Assembly: GCF_000430765.1 (NCBI RefSeq)
Contig: NZ_AUMQ01000036.1
Location: forward strand, 1 to 64,000
Direction: 5' to 3'
Length of the DNA: 64,000 nucleotides
Source: Peribacillus kribbensis DSM 17871
Lineage (GTDB): Bacteria > Bacillota > Bacilli > Bacillales > DSM-1321
Part shown: piece by piece, positions 1 through 8,142 of the stretch
How positions within the stretch are numbered: the first letter of the stretch is position 1
How the letters are laid out: every line of letters begins with the position of its first letter
Made by a program: the position numbers and the translations under genes
The notes under the pieces: model-generated
The model's input: only the letters and a program-made list of their open reading frames with translations
Told to the model about the DNA's origin: nothing
Database searches by the model: none

Positions 1-259
1 TGGCCTTTTTTAAGATCTCCACCTCCTCCTGCAATTCACGAATTTCTTTCAGATACCGCTCTTCCTTCTTGGCCAGCTCAGAAGGGGTCTGATAAGCTTC
101 CTTGTCCTGTTTCCCTTTGTTTCTACATTCCATGACCCACTTATTCATGGTGCCATAAGGAATTTCAAGCTCTCGAGACAGTTCACTCATCTTCCTGCCT
201 TCCTCCAGGACTAATTTAACGACGTATTCCTTGTATTCGGGTGAATAGGTTTTTCTCAT
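1..259 (-). mobile_element. IS3-family transposase OrfA, partial (runs off the window)
   Basis: The minus strand is open from an ATG at 259 to the window edge, giving about 86 residues. It begins MRKTYSPEYKEYVV and has the usual OrfA layout: an N-terminal helix-turn-helix (ELSRELEIPYGTMNKWV, residues about 30-46), then a charged leucine-zipper-like coiled coil (ELQEEVEILKKA) at the edge. This is the DNA-binding half of an IS3-family transposase; OrfB with the DDE core would lie outside the window. Whether the copy is intact cannot be judged. The IS end should lie just upstream of the start, near 300-340. Confidence 0.85.
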
Positions 260-295
260 TTATTAACACGCCCCTAAGATTGTTAGTTAAAGTAT

Positions 296-335
296 ATAAA
301 ATTGTCCTAGTGACGTGTCCACTTTTTAGACTACC
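296..335. other. Probable terminal region of the IS3 element
   Basis: Upstream of orfA, the sequence around 316-333 reads TGTCCACTTTTTAGAC on the plus strand, in the position expected for the terminal inverted repeat of an IS3-type element. The partner end is outside the window, so the exact boundary and any target duplication cannot be confirmed. Confidence 0.35.
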
Positions 336-339
336 TTCA

Positions 340-443
340 ACTTTCCCCTTCCCACGCCTCAACCTGTCCGACCCGCACTGCCTCCGGACTACTTTTCCCT
401 GCCGATCCCTCAACCTGTCCGAACCCGGACTGCACCTTGGAAC
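340..443. repeat. Two-copy imperfect tandem repeat, about 51 bp period
   Basis: Two C-rich units follow one another. Each contains CCTCAACCTGTCCGA followed by a CCCG-ACTGC variant, at 357-381 and 408-432, and each is preceded by a C/T-rich CTTTTCCCY stretch. Between an IS end and an operon terminator this looks like a dispersed intergenic repeat rather than coding sequence. Confidence 0.6.
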
Positions 444-509
444 TACAACCGACTCTGCGCTTCGACCCATAAAATTTCAGATGAGAAAATCAGTCGAAAC
501 AAAATCAAA

Positions 510-545
510 AGCAGGTGGAGAACATGTTCCTAGTTCTCCACCTGC
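510..545 (-). terminator. Terminator of the amidohydrolase/symporter operon
   Basis: A perfect 14-bp inverted repeat (AGCAGGTGGAGAAC / GTTCTCCACCTGCT) with an 8-nt loop. On the minus strand it is followed by TTTTGATTTTG, as expected for rho-independent termination downstream of the symporter gene. Confidence 0.85.
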
Positions 546-577
546 TTTATTTACGTGACTTTTTGGATCCGAAACGA

Positions 578-2053
578 TCACGAAACAGTCTTCGTTTTCG
601 CTGTTGTAACGGAAACGTTTTTGGTTGCCAGGCTCACGATTGCCAGGACAATCAGGTTGATGACCATGGCGATGATGCCGACGTTCATATCCTTAATCGC
701 CTGCGGCAGGAATGGCAGCATCGTTCCTACGGTAGCACCTGTTATAGATACATAGGTTACGGTCGCTACGCCCACCAGGATACCAGCGAAGGCTCCCTGC
801 TTTGTGACAAAGTTCTTCTTCAACAGGCTGCAGATGAGTGATGGGAATAGCTGTGTGACGAGACTGTAGCCCATCAGCAGCAGAGTCACCAGGGTGTTTC
901 CGCCCTTGAAGGTGAAAAATACAGCGATAAGGGCGACAACTGGAACCAGGTACCGGGCAATTTTAGAAACCTCAGCATCTGAGACGCTCGGCCTTACTGC
1001 CTGGTATACGTTTCTAGCCAGTAGAGTCGCAGCTGCCATTAAGATCATGGAGCCCGGTACAAGAGCCGTCAAAATACCGGCAGCTCCGATGACGCCGACT
1101 ACCCATGGATCAAAGGTCTGGATGGAAATCCGCAGCAGCGACAAATCGGCTTCGGGTCCAGCAAGCCCCGGTACCTGCAGGATGGCCGCAAAGCCGGCAA
1201 AAAAGACAAACAGCAAAACCAGCTGATAGATCGGCATGAAGATCGCGTTTTTTCTGAATACCTTTGCAGTCTGGGCTGAATAAATGGAACCGAATGTATG
1301 AGGCCACATATAAAAGCCCAGAGCCGTCAAAAGGACTGTTGAGGCAAACCAGGACGGGCTCATTCCTGTATCCGGAAGGGCAAGGAATCCCGGCTTGGCC
1401 TGGTCCACCGCTTCGAACATCGGCTGAATTCCGCCATAATAATGAATCGGAAGATAAATTCCTAAGAACAGGACGACCACAAGGATCAAAATATCCTTTG
1501 CTACCGCCGTCCAGGCGGATCCGTGGATTCCTGATACCATGACGTACACGGTCACAACTGCAAGGCCGATCCAGATGGCAGCCGCCGGGGAAATGGTTCC
1601 GTAGGAAGCTTCGGATACAATGATGCCAAGTCCCTTCAGCTGAAGGACGAAATACGGAATCATGGCGACCACCCCAACCAGGGAAACCAGAATCCCAAGT
1701 GAAGGGCTTTTGTATTTGCTTACGAAAAAGTCAGACTGAGACAAAAGCTTTTTCTCTTTTGCATAGCTCCAGATTTTCGGAAGAAGGAAATACGACATGA
1801 TGTAGGCGAGGCATCCATACCCGATGATGTAGTAGGTCGGGCCACCCTTTCCATACGCCCAGCCGCTTCCGCCGAGAAAGGTGAAAGTGGTATAAATTTC
1901 TCCGGCCATTAAGAGGAAGACGAAGATAGTGCCGAACCCCCGGCCGCCGACCGTCCATTGTTCAAGGTCCATATCCTTTCCTTTTTTCGCTCGAATCCCA
2001 AGGAAAATGGAAAGAATCATCACAATAAAAATGATAATGAGAGCTGAATTCAT
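578..2053 (-). CDS. Sodium:solute symporter (SSS family)
   Basis: A 491-residue integral membrane protein with about 13 hydrophobic segments and a short basic C-terminal tail. The N-terminal region (WTVGGRGFGTIFVFLLMAGEIYTTFTFLG) has the SSS pattern in TM1-TM2, where Na+ and substrate bind in characterised members. Length is normal for the family. It overlaps the preceding DUF3311 gene by 4 bp, a pairing common for SSS carriers of monocarboxylates or amino-acid-like compounds. The two upstream amidohydrolases suggest it imports an N-acylated or N-carbamoylated amino acid or a ureide; this substrate is inferred from neighbours only. Confidence 0.9.
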   Translation of the reverse strand: MNSALIIIFIVMILSIFLGIRAKKGKDMDLEQWTVGGRGFGTIFVFLLMAGEIYTTFTFLGGSGWAYGKGGPTYYIIGYGCLAYIMSYFLLPKIWSYAKEKKLLSQSDFFVSKYKSPSLGILVSLVGVVAMIPYFVLQLKGLGIIVSEASYGTISPAAAIWIGLAVVTVYVMVSGIHGSAWTAVAKDILILVVVLFLGIYLPIHYYGGIQPMFEAVDQAKPGFLALPDTGMSPSWFASTVLLTALGFYMWPHTFGSIYSAQTAKVFRKNAIFMPIYQLVLLFVFFAGFAAILQVPGLAGPEADLSLLRISIQTFDPWVVGVIGAAGILTALVPGSMILMAAATLLARNVYQAVRPSVSDAEVSKIARYLVPVVALIAVFFTFKGGNTLVTLLLMGYSLVTQLFPSLICSLLKKNFVTKQGAFAGILVGVATVTYVSITGATVGTMLPFLPQAIKDMNVGIIAMVINLIVLAIVSLATKNVSVTTAKTKTVS

Positions 2054-2259
2054 TCGGCAGCACCTTCCTTATTTTTGGGATCGATAAAGTAAATGACCGT
2101 CATAATCACCGAGGTGAGCACCACCCAGATGACGCAGTAGGAGAGCAGGAACGGCATCCCAAACAGATATGGGGTAACTCTATTCACAAAATAAACGCCG
2201 ATTAAAATACCTACAAAAGGAATTGCTGCCAATATTCGCATAAGACCGTTCACATTCAT
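2050..2259 (-). CDS. DUF3311 small membrane protein
   Basis: 69 residues with two hydrophobic helices (about residues 8-26 and 32-60). RBS GAGGAGG sits 3-4 nt before the ATG. It overlaps the symporter start by 4 bp (ATGA arrangement), implying translational coupling. DUF3311 proteins regularly precede SSS transporters and are thought to be accessory subunits, although no biochemical role is established. Confidence 0.8.
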   Translation of the reverse strand: MNVNGLMRILAAIPFVGILIGVYFVNRVTPYLFGMPFLLSYCVIWVVLTSVIMTVIYFIDPKNKEGAAE

Positions 2260-2277
2260 TGCCTCCTCTTTAATGTT

Positions 2278-3462
2278 TTATTGGGACAGAAGCTTGAAAG
2301 CCGCGTGCGAGAAGATCCGCACTCCTTTTTCCAAGGCATCCTCATCGATGGCGAACCGCGGATGATGATGCGGATAGACCGCTTCTTTTTCTTTGTTTCC
2401 AGCCCCGATGTAAATAAATGTCCCTGCCGCTTTTTGCTGATAAGCGGAAAAATCCTCGCCGCCCATATTCGGCTTCATTCTGTCTACGGTCTCTTCTCCG
2501 TAAACTTCCTTTACGGTTTCTTCAAGTACCGCGGTAATCTCCTTGTCATTGATCACCGGCCGGTAACCAAAGTCGTAGGTGAATTCATATTCTGCACCGT
2601 GGGCTTCTGTAATGCCTTTTACGATCCGCTCCATAGTAGCGGGCACCGATTGACGAAGATCAGCGTCAAAGGTGCGTACCGTACCAATCATCTCCACAGT
2701 TCCAGGAATAACATTATGTGTCGTGCCTGCCGTGAATTTCGATACGCTTACGACCAGATTATCAAGGGGATCCGTATTTCTAGAAACAATGTGCTGAAGA
2801 TTCGTGACCACCTGTGCGCCAATGGCAATGGAATCGATGGTATCATGAGGAAGGGCTGCATGGCCTCCCTTTCCTTTGACTGTGATATAGAACGTATCCG
2901 GTGATGCCATCATCGGTCCGTATACGATGCCAATCTTTCCGATTTCAAGCGGCGCCCAGAGATGTGCCCCAATGACCGCATCCACACCATCCATGACCCC
3001 CTTGCTTACAAGCTCCTCCGCACCTCCCGGAAAAAGCTCTTCCCCATGCTGGAAAATTAAGCGGATTTCGCCTTTGATCTCATCTTTTAATTCAGCCAGG
3101 ACCTTTGCTGTTCCAAGCAGCATGGCGGTATGGCCATCATGTCCGCATGCATGCATCACTCCCGGAATCTCAGATGCATATTCACTTTCGTTTTCCTCCT
3201 CAATCGGAAGGGCATCCATATCCGCCCGGATCGCAATCGTTTTACCTGGAAGTTCCCCTTTTATTTTTCCGAGGACACTTGTCGAAGTGGGTTTTGAGAG
3301 CTCAATGCCGCCAAAGGATTCGAGTGTCTCATAGACAAACTGGGCTGTCTTTGTTTCCTGGAAGGAAAGCTCCGGATGCTGATGGAGATACCTCCTCCAC
3401 TTGGTCACCTCATTAGAAACTTCATCTACCAGCTGGTTAATATTAAGCGTATCTACTTTCAT
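2278..3462 (-). CDS. M20D-family amidohydrolase (N-acyl-amino-acid hydrolase type)
   Basis: A 394-residue cytoplasmic metallohydrolase. It shows the M20D metal-site motifs: RADMDALPI (about residue 80), ACGHDGH (about 105), HGEELFPGG with the general base Glu (about 140), and a C-terminal MGGEDFSAY...HHHP segment carrying the last histidine ligand. The lid/dimerisation domain spans about 185-300. Family members hydrolyse N-acetyl or other N-acyl amino acids, hippurate or IAA conjugates. It is the second gene of the operon, 15 bp after the amidohydrolase gene and 18 bp before the DUF3311 gene, with RBS AGAAGGGAGAG. The exact substrate cannot be read from sequence. Confidence 0.88.
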   Translation of the reverse strand: MKVDTLNINQLVDEVSNEVTKWRRYLHQHPELSFQETKTAQFVYETLESFGGIELSKPTSTSVLGKIKGELPGKTIAIRADMDALPIEEENESEYASEIPGVMHACGHDGHTAMLLGTAKVLAELKDEIKGEIRLIFQHGEELFPGGAEELVSKGVMDGVDAVIGAHLWAPLEIGKIGIVYGPMMASPDTFYITVKGKGGHAALPHDTIDSIAIGAQVVTNLQHIVSRNTDPLDNLVVSVSKFTAGTTHNVIPGTVEMIGTVRTFDADLRQSVPATMERIVKGITEAHGAEYEFTYDFGYRPVINDKEITAVLEETVKEVYGEETVDRMKPNMGGEDFSAYQQKAAGTFIYIGAGNKEKEAVYPHHHPRFAIDEDALEKGVRIFSHAAFKLLSQ

Positions 3463-3477
3463 GTCTGACTCTCCCTT

Positions 3478-4776
3478 CTAGTCTGTTAAGGATTCTAATG
3501 TGTTCTTTAAAACATGCACCGCTGCCGCACAATCCTCCAAAGTGGTCCATTCGGCAGGATTGTGGCTGATTCCATCCTTGCTGCGGACAAAAATCATGGC
3601 GGATGGTATGCGCCTGCCAACGACCATGGCATCATGCCCGGCCCCGCTCGTCAGGAATACTGGATCCAGGCCACTCTGTCTTACAGCAGCTGCGATTACT
3701 TGCTGCAGAGTCTCATCCACCGGCATAGGAGAAACATTTAAGGTCTGCTCGCATTCCAGCATGATCGAATGCCTGCCAGCAATCTCTTCAGCCTTTTGGA
3801 TCACTGACTGGGTCAGGGCATCCAGGCTTTCCTGAGAAATATCGCGTATATCCACAAACAGCTCCACTCTCCCTGGAATAACATTGATGCCATTCGGATG
3901 GACCGTAAGCTTGCCGACAGTGGCCACCGCTGTACTGCTCACCCTTTTCGGGAGAAAGGGAACCTCTGAAATGAACTCACCTGCAGCGGCCAGTGCATCC
4001 CGCCGGTCATCCATCGGGGTATTCCCTGCATGCCCGGCTTCACCGTGAAACTGAATCCTCAGCCAGGATGGTCCGGCAATGCCGGTCACTACTCCGACAG
4101 GCATATTTTCCTTTTCCAGTCTTTTGCCCTGTTCGATATGCACTTCAATATATGCATGAAGTTTCTCCATGTCCCGCTTGGCCTTTTGAATTCCCTCAAG
4201 CGTCAGGCCGTCCTCTTCAATTACCTGCTGAAAGGATTTTCCCTCGTAATCCACTCTATGGACTTCCTGGCCGATGTCCATCGCTCCTGTAAAAGCGCTG
4301 CTGCCAGAGAGGCCTCCATTGAATCTTGCTCCTTCTTCATCTGTGAAAATTACTACCTCATATGGCTTGTTCGGCTGAAAGTCCGTTTCCTTCCACGCCT
4401 CTGCGACTTCAAGGGCGGCAAGCACTCCGAGCGGACCATCGAAGTGGCCTCCATTCGGGACACTGTCCACATGGGAGCCAGACAGTACAGCAGGCAGGGC
4501 AGGTGTTCTTCCGGCCAGACGGCCGAAAACATTGCCGGCTCCATCGTCATACACTTGAAGACCTGCCTCGGCCATCCATTTCTTCACGAGATTTTTAGCC
4601 ATCCGCTCTTCTTTTGAAAAGCCAATCCGATAGGAGCCATGCTCATCGGTCAATCCGATTTCGGCAAGCTCTGATAATCTTCTTGCAAGCCGTTCGCCGG
4701 ATACACCGGAATGATCCCATTTTTGGTTATAATCGTTTAGAAGTTTGTCTAGTATAGGGCTCTTTTCAGTAATCAT
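3478..4776 (-). CDS. Zn-dependent amidase, N-carbamoyl-L-amino acid / allantoate amidohydrolase type
   Basis: 432 residues of the M20 AllC/HyuC group. Visible motifs are GSHVDSVPNGGHFDGPLGV (metal ligands His and Asp, about residues 100-118), FTDEEGARF (metal-binding/base Glu, about 145), HIEQG (about 214) and GHAGNTPMDDRRD in the dimerisation domain. Length matches HyuC/AllC. It is the first gene of the operon, with a strong AAGGAGGG RBS. Context with an M20D hydrolase, an SSS carrier and a PucR-type regulator fits use of N-carbamoyl amino acids or ureides as a nitrogen source. A hydantoinase A scrap at 10.5 kb may be a related loss. Confidence 0.85.
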   Translation of the reverse strand: MITEKSPILDKLLNDYNQKWDHSGVSGERLARRLSELAEIGLTDEHGSYRIGFSKEERMAKNLVKKWMAEAGLQVYDDGAGNVFGRLAGRTPALPAVLSGSHVDSVPNGGHFDGPLGVLAALEVAEAWKETDFQPNKPYEVVIFTDEEGARFNGGLSGSSAFTGAMDIGQEVHRVDYEGKSFQQVIEEDGLTLEGIQKAKRDMEKLHAYIEVHIEQGKRLEKENMPVGVVTGIAGPSWLRIQFHGEAGHAGNTPMDDRRDALAAAGEFISEVPFLPKRVSSTAVATVGKLTVHPNGINVIPGRVELFVDIRDISQESLDALTQSVIQKAEEIAGRHSIMLECEQTLNVSPMPVDETLQQVIAAAVRQSGLDPVFLTSGAGHDAMVVGRRIPSAMIFVRSKDGISHNPAEWTTLEDCAAAVHVLKNTLESLTD

Positions 4777-4845
4777 GTCTGCCCTCCTTCAAAGGTGTTA
4801 ACTGAAATTATAGAATAATCTGTCAATAATGTGTATAGCTAAAAA

Positions 4846-4873
4846 AGACAAATAACCTTGTCGTTATTTGTCT
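4846..4873 (-). terminator. Terminator between regulator and amidohydrolase operon
   Basis: A perfect 11-bp stem AGACAAATAAC / GTTATTTGTCT with a 6-nt loop, followed on the minus strand by TTTTTT. It ends the regulator transcript, so the amidohydrolase operon must start from its own promoter at 4777-4845. Confidence 0.9.
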
Positions 4874-4888
4874 GTTGCAGCCAAAGCG

Positions 4889-6649
4889 TTATAGATAATG
4901 AATATATTCACGCAGATACAGAGCCAGCTGGATGTCAAAAGCACCCTTCCCTTCAAGTTCGTATGGAGCGAGGAGCTTCTTCATTTTGGACAGCCGGTAT
5001 TTGATGGTATTGATATGAACATAGCTCTTTGCTGCAGTCAGTGTCATATTTTGATTGCTCTCAAGATACGTAGTAAGGGTCTGGACGAGCTCCGTATTAT
5101 GCTCTGCATCGTAGGCAATCAGCTTGCCGATCCGGTCTTCTACATAATCTTGAAGGTCTATCGGATCGCTTTTTAAGAACAATCGGTACATTCCGAGAGT
5201 CTTATAGGAAAGAACATTGTCTTCCATCCGGTTTAATTTACCATATTCCGTACAGCGGAGAGCATCGCGGTAGGAGCTTTGGATATCCGTGAGAGCATGA
5301 AACACTCTCCCCAGCCCTACATGGTAAACAAAGGAGGTGGTTTCCCGGATTTTTCGATAAAGCCTGGAAAAAAAGGCTGTCATCGCTTTTAATATTTCTT
5401 CCTCCCCCTTCTGGTCGTCGACGATCAGAAGGAGAACATACTCCAAATTCTTATCCTGTACGAGGACCTTATAGGAAAGAGTTTGAAGCTCGTGATTTAA
5501 CATGCGGTTAAAATATTGCTTGCGGCTATTGAATTCCTGAAATGGAAGCCGCTCATTGCTGATGGTGATATGAACACATAAATAGCGGTTGTGGCCCGAA
5601 ATGCCTGCAATTTTCCGCTGGGGTGCTGTAAAGGCATCGAGCTTATCATTGAGAAGCTGTTCCAGCAGGTAACCCTCATACTTGCTGAGCTCTGACAGGG
5701 CTCTTTCCTGTCCCAGCAGCTCAAGGGCAAAAAGATTGCTAGCCAGTTCAATGGCCAGGTCATCAAGGGCATCGAATTCTTCATCGCTTTCTCTGACCGC
5801 AAGGATTCCGATGGTAAACTTGTCTGTTTTAATAGGAAAGAGGCGGAATCCCTCTTCTTCCAGAGTCTCATAGGAAAGCGGCTGGTTGTGAGCCGGCTGC
5901 TGGAAGACTCCGCTATATTTCTTAACGGACTCATTTGCCTGCTTGTTGCCTTCGGGATTGGAAGACACAATAGAGTCCAGAAACTCATTAAAAAGAAATA
6001 CATCCCGCTGGATCAGGCGGGCCAAGGTTGTGGTGATTTGACTTAGATCATTTTTGAAAACGGAAGCTTTGGCTAATTCAGCATGAATTTTCTTAGAACG
6101 TTCCTGCTGGGCAAAGAGCTTGGCGTTTTCAATGGCAATGGAAGCCTGTGCAGCGAAGCTTTCCAAAATCAAGAGATCCTGGCTGGTGAAGATCACCTTA
6201 TCCGAAAAGCTGTCGATGGTCAGTACTCCGATGCACCCGTCTTTAGAAAGCAGCGGAGCACTGATGGTACTCATCGGAAAATAGTGAGTTTCCCCCAGTG
6301 CTTTATGAAACAGCTCCAGATTATTTGGCTTAATATTATTCATGGCCTCGGTCGTTTCATGTACATGGCGGAAAATCTGTGCTTTTTTCGTTGAGAAGGT
6401 CCTTCCCGTCATGCCCTCCTCTAGCTCCAGCTCGATCTGCTTTAGATAGTCCAGATCAAAGCCGACTCCCTCGGTAATAACGAGCTTTTTTCTCTTTTCA
6501 TGGTAAATGAATAGAATTCCGGCATGAGCACCATCAATGACATTCAGCACCTCATGAATTAACTGATTCAGTACCTTGTTCAGATCCAGAGTAGATGTCA
6601 GCACCCTGGCTGCATTGATTAGACTTACTAACTGCTTACCTGATTCCAC
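4889..6649 (-). CDS. GAF-domain transcriptional regulator with PucR/CdaR-type C-terminal HTH
   Basis: 586 residues. Residues about 15-175 form a GAF sensor domain (ends ESFAAQASIAIENAKLFAQQ). The middle is a GGDEF-like/CdaR regulatory region. The C-terminal 60 residues are the PucR-type HTH_30 (LTTYLESNQNMTLTAAKSYVHINTIKYRLSKM). The GTG start at 6649 is chosen for the AGAGGG RBS just upstream. In this family the GAF binds a small molecule and the HTH activates adjacent catabolic operons, so it probably controls the downstream amidohydrolase/symporter operon, from which it is separated by a terminator. The ligand is unknown. Confidence 0.85.
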   Translation of the reverse strand: MESGKQLVSLINAARVLTSTLDLNKVLNQLIHEVLNVIDGAHAGILFIYHEKRKKLVITEGVGFDLDYLKQIELELEEGMTGRTFSTKKAQIFRHVHETTEAMNNIKPNNLELFHKALGETHYFPMSTISAPLLSKDGCIGVLTIDSFSDKVIFTSQDLLILESFAAQASIAIENAKLFAQQERSKKIHAELAKASVFKNDLSQITTTLARLIQRDVFLFNEFLDSIVSSNPEGNKQANESVKKYSGVFQQPAHNQPLSYETLEEEGFRLFPIKTDKFTIGILAVRESDEEFDALDDLAIELASNLFALELLGQERALSELSKYEGYLLEQLLNDKLDAFTAPQRKIAGISGHNRYLCVHITISNERLPFQEFNSRKQYFNRMLNHELQTLSYKVLVQDKNLEYVLLLIVDDQKGEEEILKAMTAFFSRLYRKIRETTSFVYHVGLGRVFHALTDIQSSYRDALRCTEYGKLNRMEDNVLSYKTLGMYRLFLKSDPIDLQDYVEDRIGKLIAYDAEHNTELVQTLTTYLESNQNMTLTAAKSYVHINTIKYRLSKMKKLLAPYELEGKGAFDIQLALYLREYIHYL

Positions 6650-6882
6650 TGTGTGCCCTCTTTCATCATTTGTTAGTGCTTATTATAGTATGGCATGCAA
6701 AAAGATGACAGAAAATTTCGTTTTGTGAGTCATATGGATGTTTCTTTACAAATTTTTCAAAGTTAACATTTAGATGAATTTCTTTACAATCCCATGATTT
6801 CCGTTATTTCTCAACCATACCGGGTACATCCATAATGTGTCATTAATCGACACAAAAAAACAGACAGCAAGGAGTGCTTACA

Positions 6883-7422
6883 ATGAAAACAAATAAGCTA
6901 AAGAAAGCAACTGCAGGGATCGCTTTGGCAGCGTTGTTTGGATCATCTGTACCTGGCATTGCAGGAGCTCATGAAATCTCCAAAGCCGATGAAAGGTACC
7001 ACTCCCAGCAGGCATGGAATCATCACCATGAAGGCCACCATTACAAGTTTCAGAACAAGTACAATTTCTTAAAAAACCTAGAGCAGGGAGATAAGCTTGG
7101 GCTTTTCACAGTCGGCTCAGTTGTAAAAGGGGATGATTCAACCACCGTCTCCTTGACAGGTGATGTCAATGTCAAGGGATCCTATAATCCGCAGAACGGT
7201 CAGTTCTCTTTAAACAGATTTGGATTTAAGCATCATCCACTTAATGGGTTTAGCGGCAAAAATATTGAAATTAATAATCAGTCCGATATAGCTGGCATAC
7301 TTAACGGTCAAAGCGGCTCTTCCTATGTAACTGGTACCCTGACAAACATCCAGCTGGCCGTTACGGAAAATGGACTTACCATTTCAGCTGACTTGAAAAA
7401 CGTTCAAAAGGTGACAAGGTAA
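6883..7422 (+). CDS. Secreted His-rich protein of unknown function
   Basis: 179 residues starting at the ATG at 6883, eight bases after AAGGAG; an in-frame GTG at 6874 overlaps that RBS and is unlikely. A signal peptide (KLKKATAGIALAALFGSSVPGIAGA, about 1-29) is followed by a His-rich stretch (NHHHEGHHYKF). The rest is probably beta-rich, with repeated Val/Thr/Gly strands. I do not recognise the family. The His cluster suggests metal binding, but that is a guess. It is monocistronic with its own terminator. Confidence 0.7.
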   Translation: MKTNKLKKATAGIALAALFGSSVPGIAGAHEISKADERYHSQQAWNHHHEGHHYKFQNKYNFLKNLEQGDKLGLFTVGSVVKGDDSTTVSLTGDVNVKGSYNPQNGQFSLNRFGFKHHPLNGFSGKNIEINNQSDIAGILNGQSGSSYVTGTLTNIQLAVTENGLTISADLKNVQKVTR

Positions 7423-7442
7423 TTTATTTAAACCATAGACCC

Positions 7443-7472
7443 AAAGAGGCATTCACAATGAATGCCTCTTTC
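7443..7472 (+). terminator. Terminator of the secreted His-rich protein gene
   Basis: A perfect 13-bp inverted repeat AAAGAGGCATTCA / TGAATGCCTCTTT with a 3-nt loop, followed by CCAATTTTT. Confidence 0.85.
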
Positions 7473-7477
7473 CAATT

Positions 7478-7603
7478 TTTATAGGAAGAGAATTTGAAGC
7501 TCTTTTTTTCACTATACCTTCTGCCATCCTGTTAGTTTGGAGTTGGTTTACGACAGTTCCAAAATGGTCCAATAAAAAAGAAAATATCAATAAAGGATAT
7601 TAG
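7478..7603 (+). pseudogene. Possible C-terminal scrap of a membrane protein
   Basis: An open stretch of 41 codons without a start codon or RBS, reading FIGREFEALFFTIP...SWFTTVPKWSNKK. It has one hydrophobic helix and a basic tail like the end of a small membrane protein. It may be a remnant or chance. The rest of 7473-7817 shows nothing I can support. Confidence 0.25.
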
Positions 7604-7817
7604 GACAATCTCACATACAAAAAATCCTTTAGCATCTTCCGCTCTTTCGATTGATAGGCTTGAAATAATTTATGGCTCTGATTTGGAAGGCACTGATTTC
7701 TCCAAAGAATAAACAAAAATTCACATCCTTAAAACTAGTAATCCTCAAATTTACATCAGTATAGGGTGAACGGAAAATTTCAATCAACAACAATAAAGGT
7801 AATAAAGCAAAAGAAAA

Positions 7818-7842
7818 AAGCAGACCTTTGTTTGGCCTGCTG
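7818..7842 (-). terminator. Terminator of the DUF3934 gene
   Basis: A near-perfect stem AGCAGACC / GGCCTGCT with a TTTG loop. On the minus strand it is followed by TTTTTTCTTTTG. It lies 18 bp beyond the stop codon of the small gene. Confidence 0.7.
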
Positions 7843-7859
7843 ATCGTAATAGGATGATC

Positions 7860-8000
7860 TTACTCAGTTTGATCATTTTTTACACCTTTGCTTTTGTAAG
7901 GTTTTGCACTCTTTGCTTTGTTGGCACCAGCTTTCCATCGGTTCCAGCCCTTCTTCCCTGTTCCTCTGCCCGTTCCGCTCTTACCTTTTGCTTTACTCAT
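7860..8000 (-). CDS. DUF3934 small basic protein
   Basis: 46 residues, very rich in Lys and Gly, beginning MSKAKGKSGTGRGTGKKGW and containing NRWKAGANKAKSAKPYKSKG. I recognise this as the DUF3934 family of small Bacillus proteins of unknown role. An RBS GGAG lies 8 nt before the ATG at 8000, and a terminator follows. The extreme basicity suggests nucleic-acid binding, but nothing is established. Confidence 0.8.
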   Translation of the reverse strand: MSKAKGKSGTGRGTGKKGWNRWKAGANKAKSAKPYKSKGVKNDQTE

Positions 8001-8142
8001 ATAGTCACTCCATTATTCACATGTGTACTTTTCATGTCATTACTTAGTTTTATCATAAACTGCGCCCATTAACCAATTTTAGAAAGACAGGGTATAGGCT
8101 CTATGAGGTGATACTTTATTTCATACTCTCTGATATCCAGTT

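Noticed and set aside
340-443. C-rich repeat considered as a CRISPR array
   Set aside because: Only two imperfect units, adjoining without spacers of constant length, and no cas genes.
2281-2904. A 207-codon plus-strand ORF
   Set aside because: It lies entirely antisense to the M20D amidohydrolase gene, has no RBS and shows no family pattern.
5497-6003. A 168-codon minus-strand ORF in another frame of the GAF regulator
   Set aside because: Same-strand frame shadow of the regulator, with no RBS.
6741-6790. Repeated TTTCTTTACAA upstream of the His-rich secreted protein gene
   Set aside because: Two 11-bp copies 38 bp apart in an AT-rich spacer; too short and unsymmetrical to claim an operator without further copies.
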